Shown here piece after piece: positions 25,174 through 33,168 of a stretch of DNA of 64,000 bases (its first letter is position 1; every line of letters starts with the position of its first letter). The translations under genes were made by a program, and so were the position numbers. Source of the stretch: Corynebacterium sp. HMSC29G08 (GTDB lineage Bacteria; Actinomycetota; Actinomycetes; Mycobacteriales; Mycobacteriaceae). The stretch lies in the NCBI RefSeq assembly GCF_001806875.1, contig NZ_KV786209.1:62520-126519 (forward strand), written 5' to 3'. The notes under the pieces are model-generated. The model saw nothing but the letters and a program-made list of their open reading frames with translations, had not been told where the DNA came from and made no database searches.

Positions 25174-26276
25174 TGGCAGAGTTTGATAGCTACCGGCCCC
25201 CGGAAGAGCCGCGCGGACCGAAGCGAAACCAGGGCAGTGGTAGTGGCGGTGCAAAACCGCGGGGCAAGAAACGGCGCCGTGGTGAAGAACTCATGGTGCC
25301 GAAAGCGGACTTCGCGCAGTATGACTCCTACTACGGCAAGCCAATTGTGAAGTTCCCGCCGTGGGAGTGGCCAATTGCCGGATACTTGTTCCTCGGCGGT
25401 GTAGCGGGCGGGTCGGCGCTTCTGGCCGTTGGCGCAGGGCTGACCGGCAACCGTGAGCTGCAGCGCAACACCCGACTGACCACTTTCGCGGCGGCAGGTT
25501 TGGGATCGAGCTTTCTGATTCTGGACCTAGGACGTCCGGAGCGGATGCTCCACATGTTCCGCGTGTTCAAACTGTCCTCGCCCATGAGCGTGGGTTCGTG
25601 GATTTTAGGCGCGTTCGGTTCAACCTCTGCGGTGCCTGCGATAGCTGAGGTGGACAAGCTCACAGGTGAGCGTTTGCCGTTGCCCGATTTCGCGCGTAGT
25701 TTGCTCCACTGGGCCGCCACTCCTGCTGGCGTGGCTACCGGTCTGCTCGGCGCGCCCCTTGCCGCGTACACAGCAGTGCTGTTGGGCAACACGTCAGTGC
25801 CGCTGTGGCAAGACGCGCACAAGGAACTGCCGGCGCTGTTTGTCTCCTCAGCAGCAGCTGCCTCCGCAGGAGCGGCGCTAGTGACTACGTCCACTAAGAA
25901 CAACGGTCCGGCACGTGTGCTGGGTGCCGTTGGTGCCGCGGCGGACATTCTCGCCTCCAAGAATGTGGAGCGTAACCTGCACGCGCCGCTGGAGGAGACG
26001 ATGCACGACGGCAAGGCTGGCAAGCTGCTCAAGGCCGCAGAGGCCTGCGTTATCGCCGGCGGTTTGGGTGCGCTCGTGGGTGGTCGAAACCGTGTCATCA
26101 CCGCACTTTCGGGTGCGGCACTCATGGCCGGTTCCTGCCTAACCCGCTTTGGCATTGTGCAAGCTGGGCATCAGTCCACGGAAGACCCGAAGTACGTCGT
26201 GGAGCCCCAGCGCGCCCGACTCAAGGAACGCCAGACCGCGGGCCAGGTCGGGGACTCAATCACCACAGTGCGCTAG
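25173..26276 (+). CDS. nrfD: NrfD/PsrC-type membrane subunit of formate dehydrogenase
   Basis: A 367-residue polytopic protein. A hydrophilic, basic N-terminus (residues 1-45, with KPRGKKRRRG) precedes about eight helices. FPPWEWPIAGYLFLGGVAGGSALLAVGA is the region diagnostic of NrfD, and LILDLGRPERMLHMFRVFKL and SPMSVGSWIL are further conserved parts. NrfD/PsrC proteins lack haem and bind quinone; they replace the cytochrome b556 (FdnI) of enterobacterial formate dehydrogenase. It is translationally coupled to fdnH (TAATG). The stop overlaps that of the convergent selD by 3 bases. Confidence 0.88.
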   Translation: MAEFDSYRPPEEPRGPKRNQGSGSGGAKPRGKKRRRGEELMVPKADFAQYDSYYGKPIVKFPPWEWPIAGYLFLGGVAGGSALLAVGAGLTGNRELQRNTRLTTFAAAGLGSSFLILDLGRPERMLHMFRVFKLSSPMSVGSWILGAFGSTSAVPAIAEVDKLTGERLPLPDFARSLLHWAATPAGVATGLLGAPLAAYTAVLLGNTSVPLWQDAHKELPALFVSSAAAASAGAALVTTSTKNNGPARVLGAVGAAADILASKNVERNLHAPLEETMHDGKAGKLLKAAEACVIAGGLGALVGGRNRVITALSGAALMAGSCLTRFGIVQAGHQSTEDPKYVVEPQRARLKERQTAGQVGDSITTVR

Positions 26277-27262
26277 CGCACGCGCACCCGCCCGGTGCCC
26301 GGTGCGGTTTCGCCGATGATGGGGTAGCCGGGCACTTCGCCGATGACGAGGAGGCCGCCGGACGTCTGGGCGTCTGCAAGCAAGAGCAGCGCCACCTCAT
26401 CTAGATCGGAGTCGACGTGTGGGCTGACCCAGTCCAGGTTGCGGCGCGAGCCGCCGGGGACGAAGCCGTCGCGGAGGGTTTCACGTGCGCCGTCGATAAA
26501 TGGCACAGCAGCGAAATCAATCACCGCGTCCACCTTGGAGGCGCGTGCCATCTTGTACAGGTGGCCGAGCAAGCCGAAGCCGGTGACATCGGTCGCTGCC
26601 TTCACACCAGCATCCACTGCTGCGCGCGAAGCGTCCCGGTTCAGGGTGGTCATTACGTCGACTGCCTGCTGGAACCACTCGCCGGTGGCCTTGTGACGGT
26701 TGTTTAACAAACCAGAGCCGATCGGCTTGGTCAGGGTAATCGGCAGCCCGGCCTCGGCGGAGTCGTTGCGCATCAGGCGCGCGGGGTCGGCGGTGCCGGT
26801 TGCGGCCATGCCGTAGATCGGCTCCGGTGCAGTAATGGAGTGTCCGCCGGTAACGGAAATGCCGGCTTCAGTTGCGGCGTCGAGCCCGCCGTGGAGGACT
26901 TCACGGATCAGTTCCTGCGGCAGGACTTCGCGCGGCCAGCCCAAAATATTCAGCGCGGTAATCGGGGTGCCGCCCATGGCGTAGACATCGCTCAGTGCGT
27001 TGACAGCTGCGATCTTGCCCCAGGTATACGCGTCATCCACCACGGGGGTGAAAAAGTCGGTGGTGGAGATAATCGCCAGGTCATCACGGACGCGGATGGC
27101 GGAGGCATCATCACCGTCGTCAAGACCAACGATCACGTTGGGGTCTGTAAAGCCAACCAAGCCGGCTACTGCGTCTTCGAGTTCACCGGGTGGGATTTTG
27201 CAGGCGCATCCACCACCTGCGGCGAATTGGGTGAGTCGGATTTCTGGGGCTGTTTTGCTCAT
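26273..27262 (-). CDS. selD: Selenophosphate synthase
   Basis: A 329-residue PurM-like synthetase that makes selenophosphate from selenide and ATP. The catalytic N-terminus GGGCACKIPP has Cys19 and Lys22, corresponding to Cys17 and Lys20 of E. coli SelD, so this SelD is a Cys form, not a selenoprotein. Further motifs are VGLDDGDDASAIRVRDDLAIISTTDFFTP (Asp cluster binding Mg-ATP), seen in parts, VNALSDVYAMGG and GGHSI. The ATG at 27262 lies 8 bases behind TACCAT. It is divergent from the tRNA-Sec gene (27 bases between) and convergent with the formate dehydrogenase operon. Confidence 0.95.
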   Translation of the reverse strand: MSKTAPEIRLTQFAAGGGCACKIPPGELEDAVAGLVGFTDPNVIVGLDDGDDASAIRVRDDLAIISTTDFFTPVVDDAYTWGKIAAVNALSDVYAMGGTPITALNILGWPREVLPQELIREVLHGGLDAATEAGISVTGGHSITAPEPIYGMAATGTADPARLMRNDSAEAGLPITLTKPIGSGLLNNRHKATGEWFQQAVDVMTTLNRDASRAAVDAGVKAATDVTGFGLLGHLYKMARASKVDAVIDFAAVPFIDGARETLRDGFVPGGSRRNLDWVSPHVDSDLDEVALLLLADAQTSGGLLVIGEVPGYPIIGETAPGTGRVRVR

Positions 27263-27288
27263 ACCGCTGTATGGTAGCGTCACGCGAC

Positions 27289-27383
27289 GGAGGCGTACGT
27301 GTCCTGGTGGGCGCCCCAGTCTTCAAAACTGGTGAGGTTGAGCATCTCAGCCTGGCAGGTTCGATTCCTGTCCGTCTCCGCCA
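27289..27383 (+). tRNA. selC: tRNA-Sec (anticodon UCA)
   Basis: A 95-nt tRNA, the same length as E. coli selC. The anticodon stem CCAGT/ACTGG closes the loop CTTCAAA with anticodon TCA. The D stem has six pairs (GTGTCC with GGGCGC, including G-U) and a four-base TGGT loop, diagnostic of tRNA-Sec. A long variable arm with a TGAG/CTCA stem follows, then T arm CAGG-TTCGATT-CCTG. Acceptor GGAGGCG pairs with CGTCTCC (one G-U); the eighth position is a T-C mismatch. Discriminator G73 and CCA are encoded. selA starts 22 bases downstream. Confidence 0.97.
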
Positions 27384-27404
27384 TAGTTTTTCGGGAGGTT
27401 TCGT

Positions 27405-28703
27405 TTGGATCCGCGCCGCAACATTCCCCGTACGGATGAGCTTTTATTGCTTGCCGACGCCACGTCGAACCTCTCAACCGCCACCCTCAAAGCCCTCGCG
27501 CACGATGTGCAGGCGGCTGCCCGCCGAGGCGAGATTTCGCCTGAGGATGTGCGCGACGTGTTTGTGGCGCGGGCGAACCAAGGCGCAACCACGCTGACTG
27601 CCGTGATCAACGCAACGGGCGTGGTGGTGCACACGAACGTGGGGCGTGCGCCCCTGTCGCCCGGCGCAGTGGAGGCGATGGCGCGCGCCGCGGGATATGT
27701 GGACGTGGAGATGGACCTGGACGCAGGCGTGCGTTCGCGTGAGCGCGGCAAGCAGGCAACGGATGCCTTGTTAGCTGCGTGCCCCGCCGCCGAAGATGCG
27801 CTGGTGGTGAACAACGGTGCCTCCGCGTTGCTGCTGGCAGCGGCAACGTTTGCTGAGGGCGGCGAGATGGTGATCTCTCGCGGTGAGCTCATTGAGATCG
27901 GTGCGGGTTTCCGCCTGCCGGAGCTGATTGAGTCTGCGCGCGTGCGTTTGGTGGAGGTCGGGGCGACGAACCGTACGCACCCGGCGGATTATGAACGCGC
28001 TCATGAGGCGAAGGCGATTCTGAAGGTGCATCCGTCGAACTATCGGGTGGAAGGGTTTACCGCGAGTGTGAGCGTGGCGCAGCTGCGCGAAATTGCGGAT
28101 GCTCATGGTCAGACGCTGATCGTAGATACCGGCTCTGGCCTTTTGGCATCTGACCCGTTGCTGCCGGATGAGCCGGACGCGACAACTGCGTTGAAGCAGG
28201 GGGCGGACGTTGTGTTGTTTTCCGGTGACAAGCTTTTGGGCGGCCCGCAGGCAGGCGTGATGTTGGGTACGCGTGAGGCGATTGCGAAGATGCGCAAGCA
28301 CCCCCTGGCGCGCGCGGTGCGCATTGACAAGTTGCGCTTGGCGGCGCTTGAGGCGACCATGCGCCTTGCCCATAATCCTACGCACGCGTACCTGCACGCG
28401 GACCTTGCTGTGTTGAAGCAGCGTACCGAGGCCCTAGCCGCCAAGGTGGCCTCCAAAGTAGAGGGCAGGGTTGTGGCGCACGATGGCCGCGTTGGGGGCG
28501 GGGGAGCGCCCGGCCACCCGTTGCCCGGCTATGCGGTGGAGCTGGATGAGTCGCTGGCAGCAGCGTTACGGCGCCACGATCCCGCTATTCTCGGCCGCAT
28601 CCACGGTGGGCGTTTACTTATTGATCTGCGTTGTGTGCCGGAAGACCAAGACGCGCTTGTTGCCGCCGCCATTGTTGAAGCCGCTGGTGAGGTGCACGCA
28701 TGA
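27405..28703 (+). CDS. selA: L-seryl-tRNA(Sec) selenium transferase
   Basis: A 432-residue PLP enzyme that converts Ser-tRNA(Sec) to Sec-tRNA(Sec) using selenophosphate. The PLP lysine is Lys276 in FSGDKLLGGPQAG, matching E. coli SelA. Other conserved parts are VINATGVVVHTNVGRAPLS, NNGASALLL and LIVDTGSGLL. The start codon is TTG with ribosome site GGGAGG 7 bases upstream; no better start exists because tRNA-Sec ends 22 bases before. The stop overlaps the selB start by 4 bases (ATGA). Confidence 0.97.
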   Translation: MDPRRNIPRTDELLLLADATSNLSTATLKALAHDVQAAARRGEISPEDVRDVFVARANQGATTLTAVINATGVVVHTNVGRAPLSPGAVEAMARAAGYVDVEMDLDAGVRSRERGKQATDALLAACPAAEDALVVNNGASALLLAAATFAEGGEMVISRGELIEIGAGFRLPELIESARVRLVEVGATNRTHPADYERAHEAKAILKVHPSNYRVEGFTASVSVAQLREIADAHGQTLIVDTGSGLLASDPLLPDEPDATTALKQGADVVLFSGDKLLGGPQAGVMLGTREAIAKMRKHPLARAVRIDKLRLAALEATMRLAHNPTHAYLHADLAVLKQRTEALAAKVASKVEGRVVAHDGRVGGGGAPGHPLPGYAVELDESLAAALRRHDPAILGRIHGGRLLIDLRCVPEDQDALVAAAIVEAAGEVHA

Positions 28704-30439
28704 GTTTCGTCGTTGCCACTGCAGGCCATGTTGATCACGGCAAGTCCACGCTGGTCAAGCGCCTCACAGGTATGGAGCCAGACCGCTGGGACGAGGAACG
28801 AAAACGCGGCCTGACCATTGATCTTGGGTTTGTGTGGGTTGGCGATATTGCCTTTGTGGACGTGCCGGGACATGAGCGTTTTATTGCCAACATGCTCGCT
28901 GGCGTGGGTCCCGCGCCCGCAGTGATGTTGGTCATCGCTGCTGATGAGGGGGTCAAAGAGCAGTCCAAGGACCACCTGGACGCCATCAACGCGTTTGGCA
29001 TCACTACCGGGGTGATTGCGATGTCGCGTGCGGATAATGCTGACCTGCAGCGCCGCGCCGAGGTGCGCCAACAGATCGCGCGTGAGGTCGCTGGCACCAC
29101 AGCGCAGGGCTGGCCGGTGGTGGAGGTGTCCGCGAAAACCGGTGAGGGGATCGGGGAACTCACCCGTACTCTCCACGAGGTGCTTGAGGCCGCACCGGCC
29201 CCGGACCCAGGCGCGCGGATCCGTTTTTGGGTGGATCGTGCTTTCAGCGTCAAAGGCGCGGGCACGGTGGTTACCGGCACGCTCACCGCTGGCACGATCC
29301 GACCGGGGGACGTGCTTGAACTGCGCGGTCAGCAGGTTCACGTGCGTTCCGTGCAGTCCGAGGACACTCCCATTGACGTGGCGCAACCGGCGATGCGCGT
29401 GGCACTGAACCTGCGTGGCATCGATGCCGAAAGTATCGGCCGCGGCGATGCCTTACTCACCCCGGGAGCTTGGCAGAGCACGCTGCTTATCGACGCCACG
29501 TTAACCACCCTAACCACCTCCCCCCTCCCACGCGAAGCCGTCGCTCACGTTGGTACCGCCAGCGTGGCGTGTGCCGTGCGGCTGCTGGGGAAGAAGCACG
29601 TGCGCCTGAGCTTTGAGTTGCCGCTGCCGCTCAAGATCGGCGACACGGTAGTGTTGCGAGGCTCCGGCGAGCAGCACATCCTGGCTGGTGCTCGAGTGGT
29701 GGACGCGGATCCGCCGGCCTTTCTCCGGCGCGGGGATGCCGCGCGCCGCGCAGAAGCTTTGCCCACGTTGCCGGACCTTGGCGCCGAGATTACCCGCCGC
29801 GTGGCCGTGACCCCGGCGCACCTGGCGCGGCTGGGCTACGACGTACCCGAGGAGCCCCCTGCGGGCACAATTGCGTTTGCTGGTTACTGGATTCAAGCCA
29901 GTCAAGTCATGGCTTGGAGGAACGCCCTGCTTGAAGCCGTTGCAGAACATGAGCGGGTGAATCCGTTGTCGGCGGGGATGGGGGTTGCGGAGGGCGTGGA
30001 TAAGCTAAAGCTCCCCGATGCCAAGCTGCTGCCACTGGCTGCCGCCGCGGCAAAACTGACGGTAGCCGAAGGGCTGATTTCGACTGGCCGCACTCTGGAT
30101 TTGGGCGAGGGGATAGCCAAGCTGGAGGAGCACCTGCACGCCTGGCCGTTTGCCGCGCCCGAGGCCGCTGACCTTGCGGCGTGGGGGGTGGGCGATAAGG
30201 AGCTGGCGGCAGCCGAGCGTGCTGGGCGCATTGTGCGGATTGCTGACGGTGTGGTGTTGCTTGCCAACGCCCCCGCCAAAGCCGCCGCGCTTCTCCAAGC
30301 ATTGGAGCAGCCGTTTTCAGCTTCCGACGCCCGCAAAGCGTGGGGCACGACGCGGCGCGTGGCAATTCCGCTGTTAGAGATGCTTGACGCGCGCGGCTTG
30401 ACCCGTCGCATCGACGGCACCGCGCGCGTTGTGCGCTAG
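28700..30439 (+). CDS. selB: Selenocysteine-specific elongation factor
   Basis: A 579-residue GTPase delivering Sec-tRNA(Sec) to UGA codons. G1 is GHVDHGKST (residues 8-16), G2 region GLTIDLGFVW, G3 DVPGHE. The G4 motif is degenerate: MSRADNAD where canonical factors have NKxD. EF-Tu-like beta-barrel domains follow (TGTLTAGTIRPGD). The C-terminal ~200 residues form the winged-helix repeats that bind SECIS RNA, with the end segment RRVAIPLLEMLDARGLTRR. It is the last gene of the tRNA-Sec/selA/selB unit. Confidence 0.95.
   Translation: MSFVVATAGHVDHGKSTLVKRLTGMEPDRWDEERKRGLTIDLGFVWVGDIAFVDVPGHERFIANMLAGVGPAPAVMLVIAADEGVKEQSKDHLDAINAFGITTGVIAMSRADNADLQRRAEVRQQIAREVAGTTAQGWPVVEVSAKTGEGIGELTRTLHEVLEAAPAPDPGARIRFWVDRAFSVKGAGTVVTGTLTAGTIRPGDVLELRGQQVHVRSVQSEDTPIDVAQPAMRVALNLRGIDAESIGRGDALLTPGAWQSTLLIDATLTTLTTSPLPREAVAHVGTASVACAVRLLGKKHVRLSFELPLPLKIGDTVVLRGSGEQHILAGARVVDADPPAFLRRGDAARRAEALPTLPDLGAEITRRVAVTPAHLARLGYDVPEEPPAGTIAFAGYWIQASQVMAWRNALLEAVAEHERVNPLSAGMGVAEGVDKLKLPDAKLLPLAAAAAKLTVAEGLISTGRTLDLGEGIAKLEEHLHAWPFAAPEAADLAAWGVGDKELAAAERAGRIVRIADGVVLLANAPAKAAALLQALEQPFSASDARKAWGTTRRVAIPLLEMLDARGLTRRIDGTARVVR
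29485..29497 (+). repeat. Dispersed oligonucleotide GCTTATCGACGCC
   Basis: Exact copy of the recurring 13-mer, inside selB (frame L-L-I-D-A). The flanking GGGC half is absent here. Confidence 0.45.
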
Positions 30440-30467
30440 TTATTTGGCGCTGGTTAAACCGCGCCGG

Positions 30468-30890
30468 TTACACAGCGTCGTGCTCGTTCGGATCATTGTC
30501 CGCATCCGCCTTGGTCTCGTGGCGAGTCCCCGGCTTGTGCTCCGGAGCTGCGTAAATGGAGTAGAGCTTCGCCGGCTTGTCTGACTCATTGACAAAGTTG
30601 TGGTACTTGCCGGACGGCACGAACGCTGCCCAGTCTGCGCCCACAACCTGGTCAATCTCAAGGTTGTCCTTGCTTTGGCCGATCTGTGCGCGCAGCTCGC
30701 CCTCTTCGAGGCGGAGGAACTGATCGTGACCCTCGTGGATCTCAGCGCCGATCTCGCCGCCAGCCGGGATGGTCATAACCGTAAGCTGCAGGTGTTTACC
30801 GGTCCACAGGGTGTCACGGAAAGCCTCATTTTCCAATGTGGCCTTCTCAATATCTACTACGTACGGGTTAGGTCCTTTATCGTTGCTCAT
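30468..30890 (-). CDS. Cupin-domain protein
   Basis: A 140-residue single cupin. Motif 1 appears as GGEIGAEIHEGHDQFLRLEEGE (metal-binding His-x-Gly-His and Glu) and motif 2 as PSGKYHNFVN. It resembles the small cupins with a charged C-terminal tail (HKPGTRHETKADADND). The ATG at 30890 is 7 bases behind TACGGT (leaderless). No enzymatic activity can be assigned. It converges on selB with a 28-base gap that contains a GGCGC/GCGCC hairpin but no T-tract. Confidence 0.85.
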   Translation of the reverse strand: MSNDKGPNPYVVDIEKATLENEAFRDTLWTGKHLQLTVMTIPAGGEIGAEIHEGHDQFLRLEEGELRAQIGQSKDNLEIDQVVGADWAAFVPSGKYHNFVNESDKPAKLYSIYAAPEHKPGTRHETKADADNDPNEHDAV

Positions 30891-30914
30891 GGGTACCACC
30901 GTACGCGTCTTTGC

Positions 30915-32012
30915 CTACTTGCGGTGCCGACCAACCTCGACAGCAACCCGCTCGCGGCGCCTGAGCTGTACCTTCTCAATTTCTGTGAGGTAGCCGCCGG
31001 AACCTTGCCACCCGATTTCGGGCTTTTCCTTAACGACGGCACGCTCCCGCACCTCTACCGGCTTGTCTTCCGGCTTGTCTGCCGGAAGTTTATCTTCCGG
31101 TTTATCTTCCGGACGCTCCACCTTGGTAAACATCTGCGTCGGTGGGGCGACATCGTCGGGGCGGTCCTGACCCGTCAGCGACACGTATCGTGCCCTGTAG
31201 TGTGGCCGGACCGTGTCTTCGGGGTCCGTGGCAAAGGGGCGCTCCACCGTGATCGCCCATGATCCGTCGGGGAAGTCTACGAGTGACCACGGGGTAGTAG
31301 GTGTTGTGTCTGGGACCTTCAGCACCGGGATTGTCTGCAGACCCTCAGCTGGGGCGCCGGCATTGAGCGCAGCCATGCCCTCCAACAGCACGGCACGTGC
31401 GTACAGCGGGGCGCCCGCTTCTTCGATGTAGGCAAGGAGTTCCTTGGCATCTTTGGCAGCGAAGCCACCGAGTGCCTTGCCGTTGAGCGTGACAGCAACC
31501 GTGCCCGCCAGCGGACGCAACGCAACAAACCAGATGCCGGGGGAGAGTGCGACGAGCTCGTCAGCACTGAACTCTCCTTTGGCGGTATCCACCACAATCA
31601 TGTCCCCAGGCGGTAGCACTAGCGCACCTTCTGGAGGATCGTTGCGAGGCACCGTAAGTTCGGGCGGCGGCAGAATAATCTTGGCCCGAAACAGGCCGGT
31701 CTGGTTATCAAAACGAATCTCTGCGACCGTGGTTGGCATCAACAGCGAGGCCTCAATGCGTTGCATCTCCGGGTAACGCTCGCGGTGCGCAGCGGCGACT
31801 TCCCCTAGGACCCTGCCCTGGGTGCGGTCATGGCCCACCCGGCGTACCCGCCACGATCCGTTGAGCGGATTCGGGTGGAGCAGGACTGGCAAAAATGCTG
31901 ATTTTTTCGTGGCCCCAAACTCTTCAAAAAGGGGAGCTTGGATCACGCTGGCGAGCTCAATTTCCTCGCCAGCACCCCATATCGACGGTGCGAGAGAGTA
32001 GAGCCTGTCCAT
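30915..32012 (-). CDS. Hypothetical protein with PEDKP-type repeat
   Basis: A 365-residue protein I do not recognise. It has no signal peptide or membrane helix. The N-terminal part is folded-looking (SIWGAGEEIELASVI, then VGHDRTQGRVLGEVAAAHRE). Around residues 302-320 is a short charged repeat built from PEDKP and PADKP units, followed by a basic C-terminus (RRRERVAVEVGRHRK). The ATG lies 6 bases behind TAAGCT (leaderless). The next gene on the strand, DUF808, ends 10 bases upstream of this start, so read-through is likely. Confidence 0.65.
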   Translation of the reverse strand: MDRLYSLAPSIWGAGEEIELASVIQAPLFEEFGATKKSAFLPVLLHPNPLNGSWRVRRVGHDRTQGRVLGEVAAAHRERYPEMQRIEASLLMPTTVAEIRFDNQTGLFRAKIILPPPELTVPRNDPPEGALVLPPGDMIVVDTAKGEFSADELVALSPGIWFVALRPLAGTVAVTLNGKALGGFAAKDAKELLAYIEEAGAPLYARAVLLEGMAALNAGAPAEGLQTIPVLKVPDTTPTTPWSLVDFPDGSWAITVERPFATDPEDTVRPHYRARYVSLTGQDRPDDVAPPTQMFTKVERPEDKPEDKLPADKPEDKPVEVRERAVVKEKPEIGWQGSGGYLTEIEKVQLRRRERVAVEVGRHRK

Positions 32013-32021
32013 TGCTTCAGC

Positions 32022-32960
32022 TTAAGCGTTGGCCTTCGCGCCGCGCATGTTGCCTAGTAGTTTGCCTAGCAGCGCGACGATTTCCAGCACGATGAAACCG
32101 GTGATCAACCCCGCAGTCAGAGACACACCGGTCTCAGCCAGCCACCCAAGCGCCCCGCCGCCAGCGGCCTCCTTGAGGTGCTCCGAGATGTCGTGCGGCC
32201 AATGCCAGCCGACAACCTCGTGCAAGCCACGCACGATTAGGTGGCCGCCAACCCACAACATGGCAACCGTGCCCACAACACCAATCGCGGTCAAGATATA
32301 CGGCATGCTCTTCACCAGGCCGCGCCCAAGCGTGGGTGCTTTGTCGCGTTCGATCATGCCGCGGCCGATGTCATCAATCTTGACTAGGATCGCCACCGCG
32401 CCATAAACCGCGATGGTGATGAGGATACCCACTGAAATAAGCACGGCAGCCTCCATCCAGATGGGCTGATCAGCAACCTCATCAAGCGCGATGATCATGA
32501 TCTCCGCACTCAAGATCAGGTCTGTCATGATTGCGCCTTTGACTAAGGAATCCTCATCCTCCGGCGTTTTGTTTACCGCACGTTCCTGCTCTTCTTCAGG
32601 ATTTGCCTTGATCTTGTGGACGATCTTCTCTGCGCCCTCATAACAGAGGTATGCACCGCCCAACATCAACAGCGGTACCAATGCCCACGGCGCGAATGCG
32701 TTCAGGACAAGTGCAATGGGCAGGATGATTAGCAGCTTGTTGCGCAAAGAACCCTTGGTGATCTTCCAGATCATCGGCAGCTCACGCGCCGGGGTGACCC
32801 CAGAGACAAACTGTGGGGTCACTGCTGCGTCATCAATCACCACGCCCGCAGCTTTCGCAGACGTCTTCGCCGTCATCGCTGCCACGTCGTCGGCTGAGGC
32901 GGCGGCAGTGCGGGCGATCAGCGCAACGTCGTCAAGCAAGGCGAGCAAACCACCGGACAT
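32022..32960 (-). CDS. DUF808 family membrane protein
   Basis: A 312-residue protein starting MSGGLLALLDDVALIARTAA, the fixed opening of DUF808 (YedI-like). It continues with DDAAVTPQFVSG and ARELPMIWKI, then several hydrophobic helices and the conserved LCYEGAEKI. Function unknown. An AAAGGAG ribosome site 7 bases upstream selects this ATG over the longer reading from 33017. Confidence 0.9.
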   Translation of the reverse strand: MSGGLLALLDDVALIARTAAASADDVAAMTAKTSAKAAGVVIDDAAVTPQFVSGVTPARELPMIWKITKGSLRNKLLIILPIALVLNAFAPWALVPLLMLGGAYLCYEGAEKIVHKIKANPEEEQERAVNKTPEDEDSLVKGAIMTDLILSAEIMIIALDEVADQPIWMEAAVLISVGILITIAVYGAVAILVKIDDIGRGMIERDKAPTLGRGLVKSMPYILTAIGVVGTVAMLWVGGHLIVRGLHEVVGWHWPHDISEHLKEAAGGGALGWLAETGVSLTAGLITGFIVLEIVALLGKLLGNMRGAKANA

Positions 32961-33120
32961 GAAGGACTCCTTTGGTAGGTAGCGGCGGGCGCAACCCTTT
33001 GACGCTACCAGCTCCACAACAGGTCACAGTGAACGCAAAGTAAATACGAGAAAAACTCTCGGGTGGATTTACGGAATCTGTTGAGTAGTATTGTGTTCTA
33101 TTCCGGCTACCGGTAATAAA

Positions 33121-33136
33121 TGTGATTGGGATCATT
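33121..33136 (+). promoter_or_regulatory. Weak GlxR-like (CRP-family) half-matched site
   Basis: TGTGATTGGGATCATT matches TGTGA-N6-TCACA at 8 of 10 positions. It is about 33 bases upstream of the peptide-binding protein start. GlxR is the CRP-type regulator of corynebacteria; a chance match is possible. Confidence 0.25.
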
Positions 33137-33168
33137 GGGATCATCGCATGAATCAAGGAGAATCTATA

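Noticed and set aside
30440..30467. GGCGC/GCGCC hairpin between selB and the cupin gene as a terminator
   Set aside because: The stem is interrupted and neither strand has a following T-tract.
31080..31120. Short tandem repeat as a possible CRISPR or VNTR
   Set aside because: It is the codons for a PEDKP-type peptide repeat inside one gene; there are only a few irregular units and no spacers.
33047..33061. CGAGA-AAAAC-TCTCG hairpin upstream of peptide operon 1
   Set aside because: Five pairs in the 208-base promoter region; too short to distinguish from chance and no riboswitch-like structure around it.
33124..33142. Tandem ATTGGGATC copies before the peptide-binding protein gene
   Set aside because: Two 9-bp units only, no second example in the paralogous operon; kept only as part of the weak GlxR-like site.
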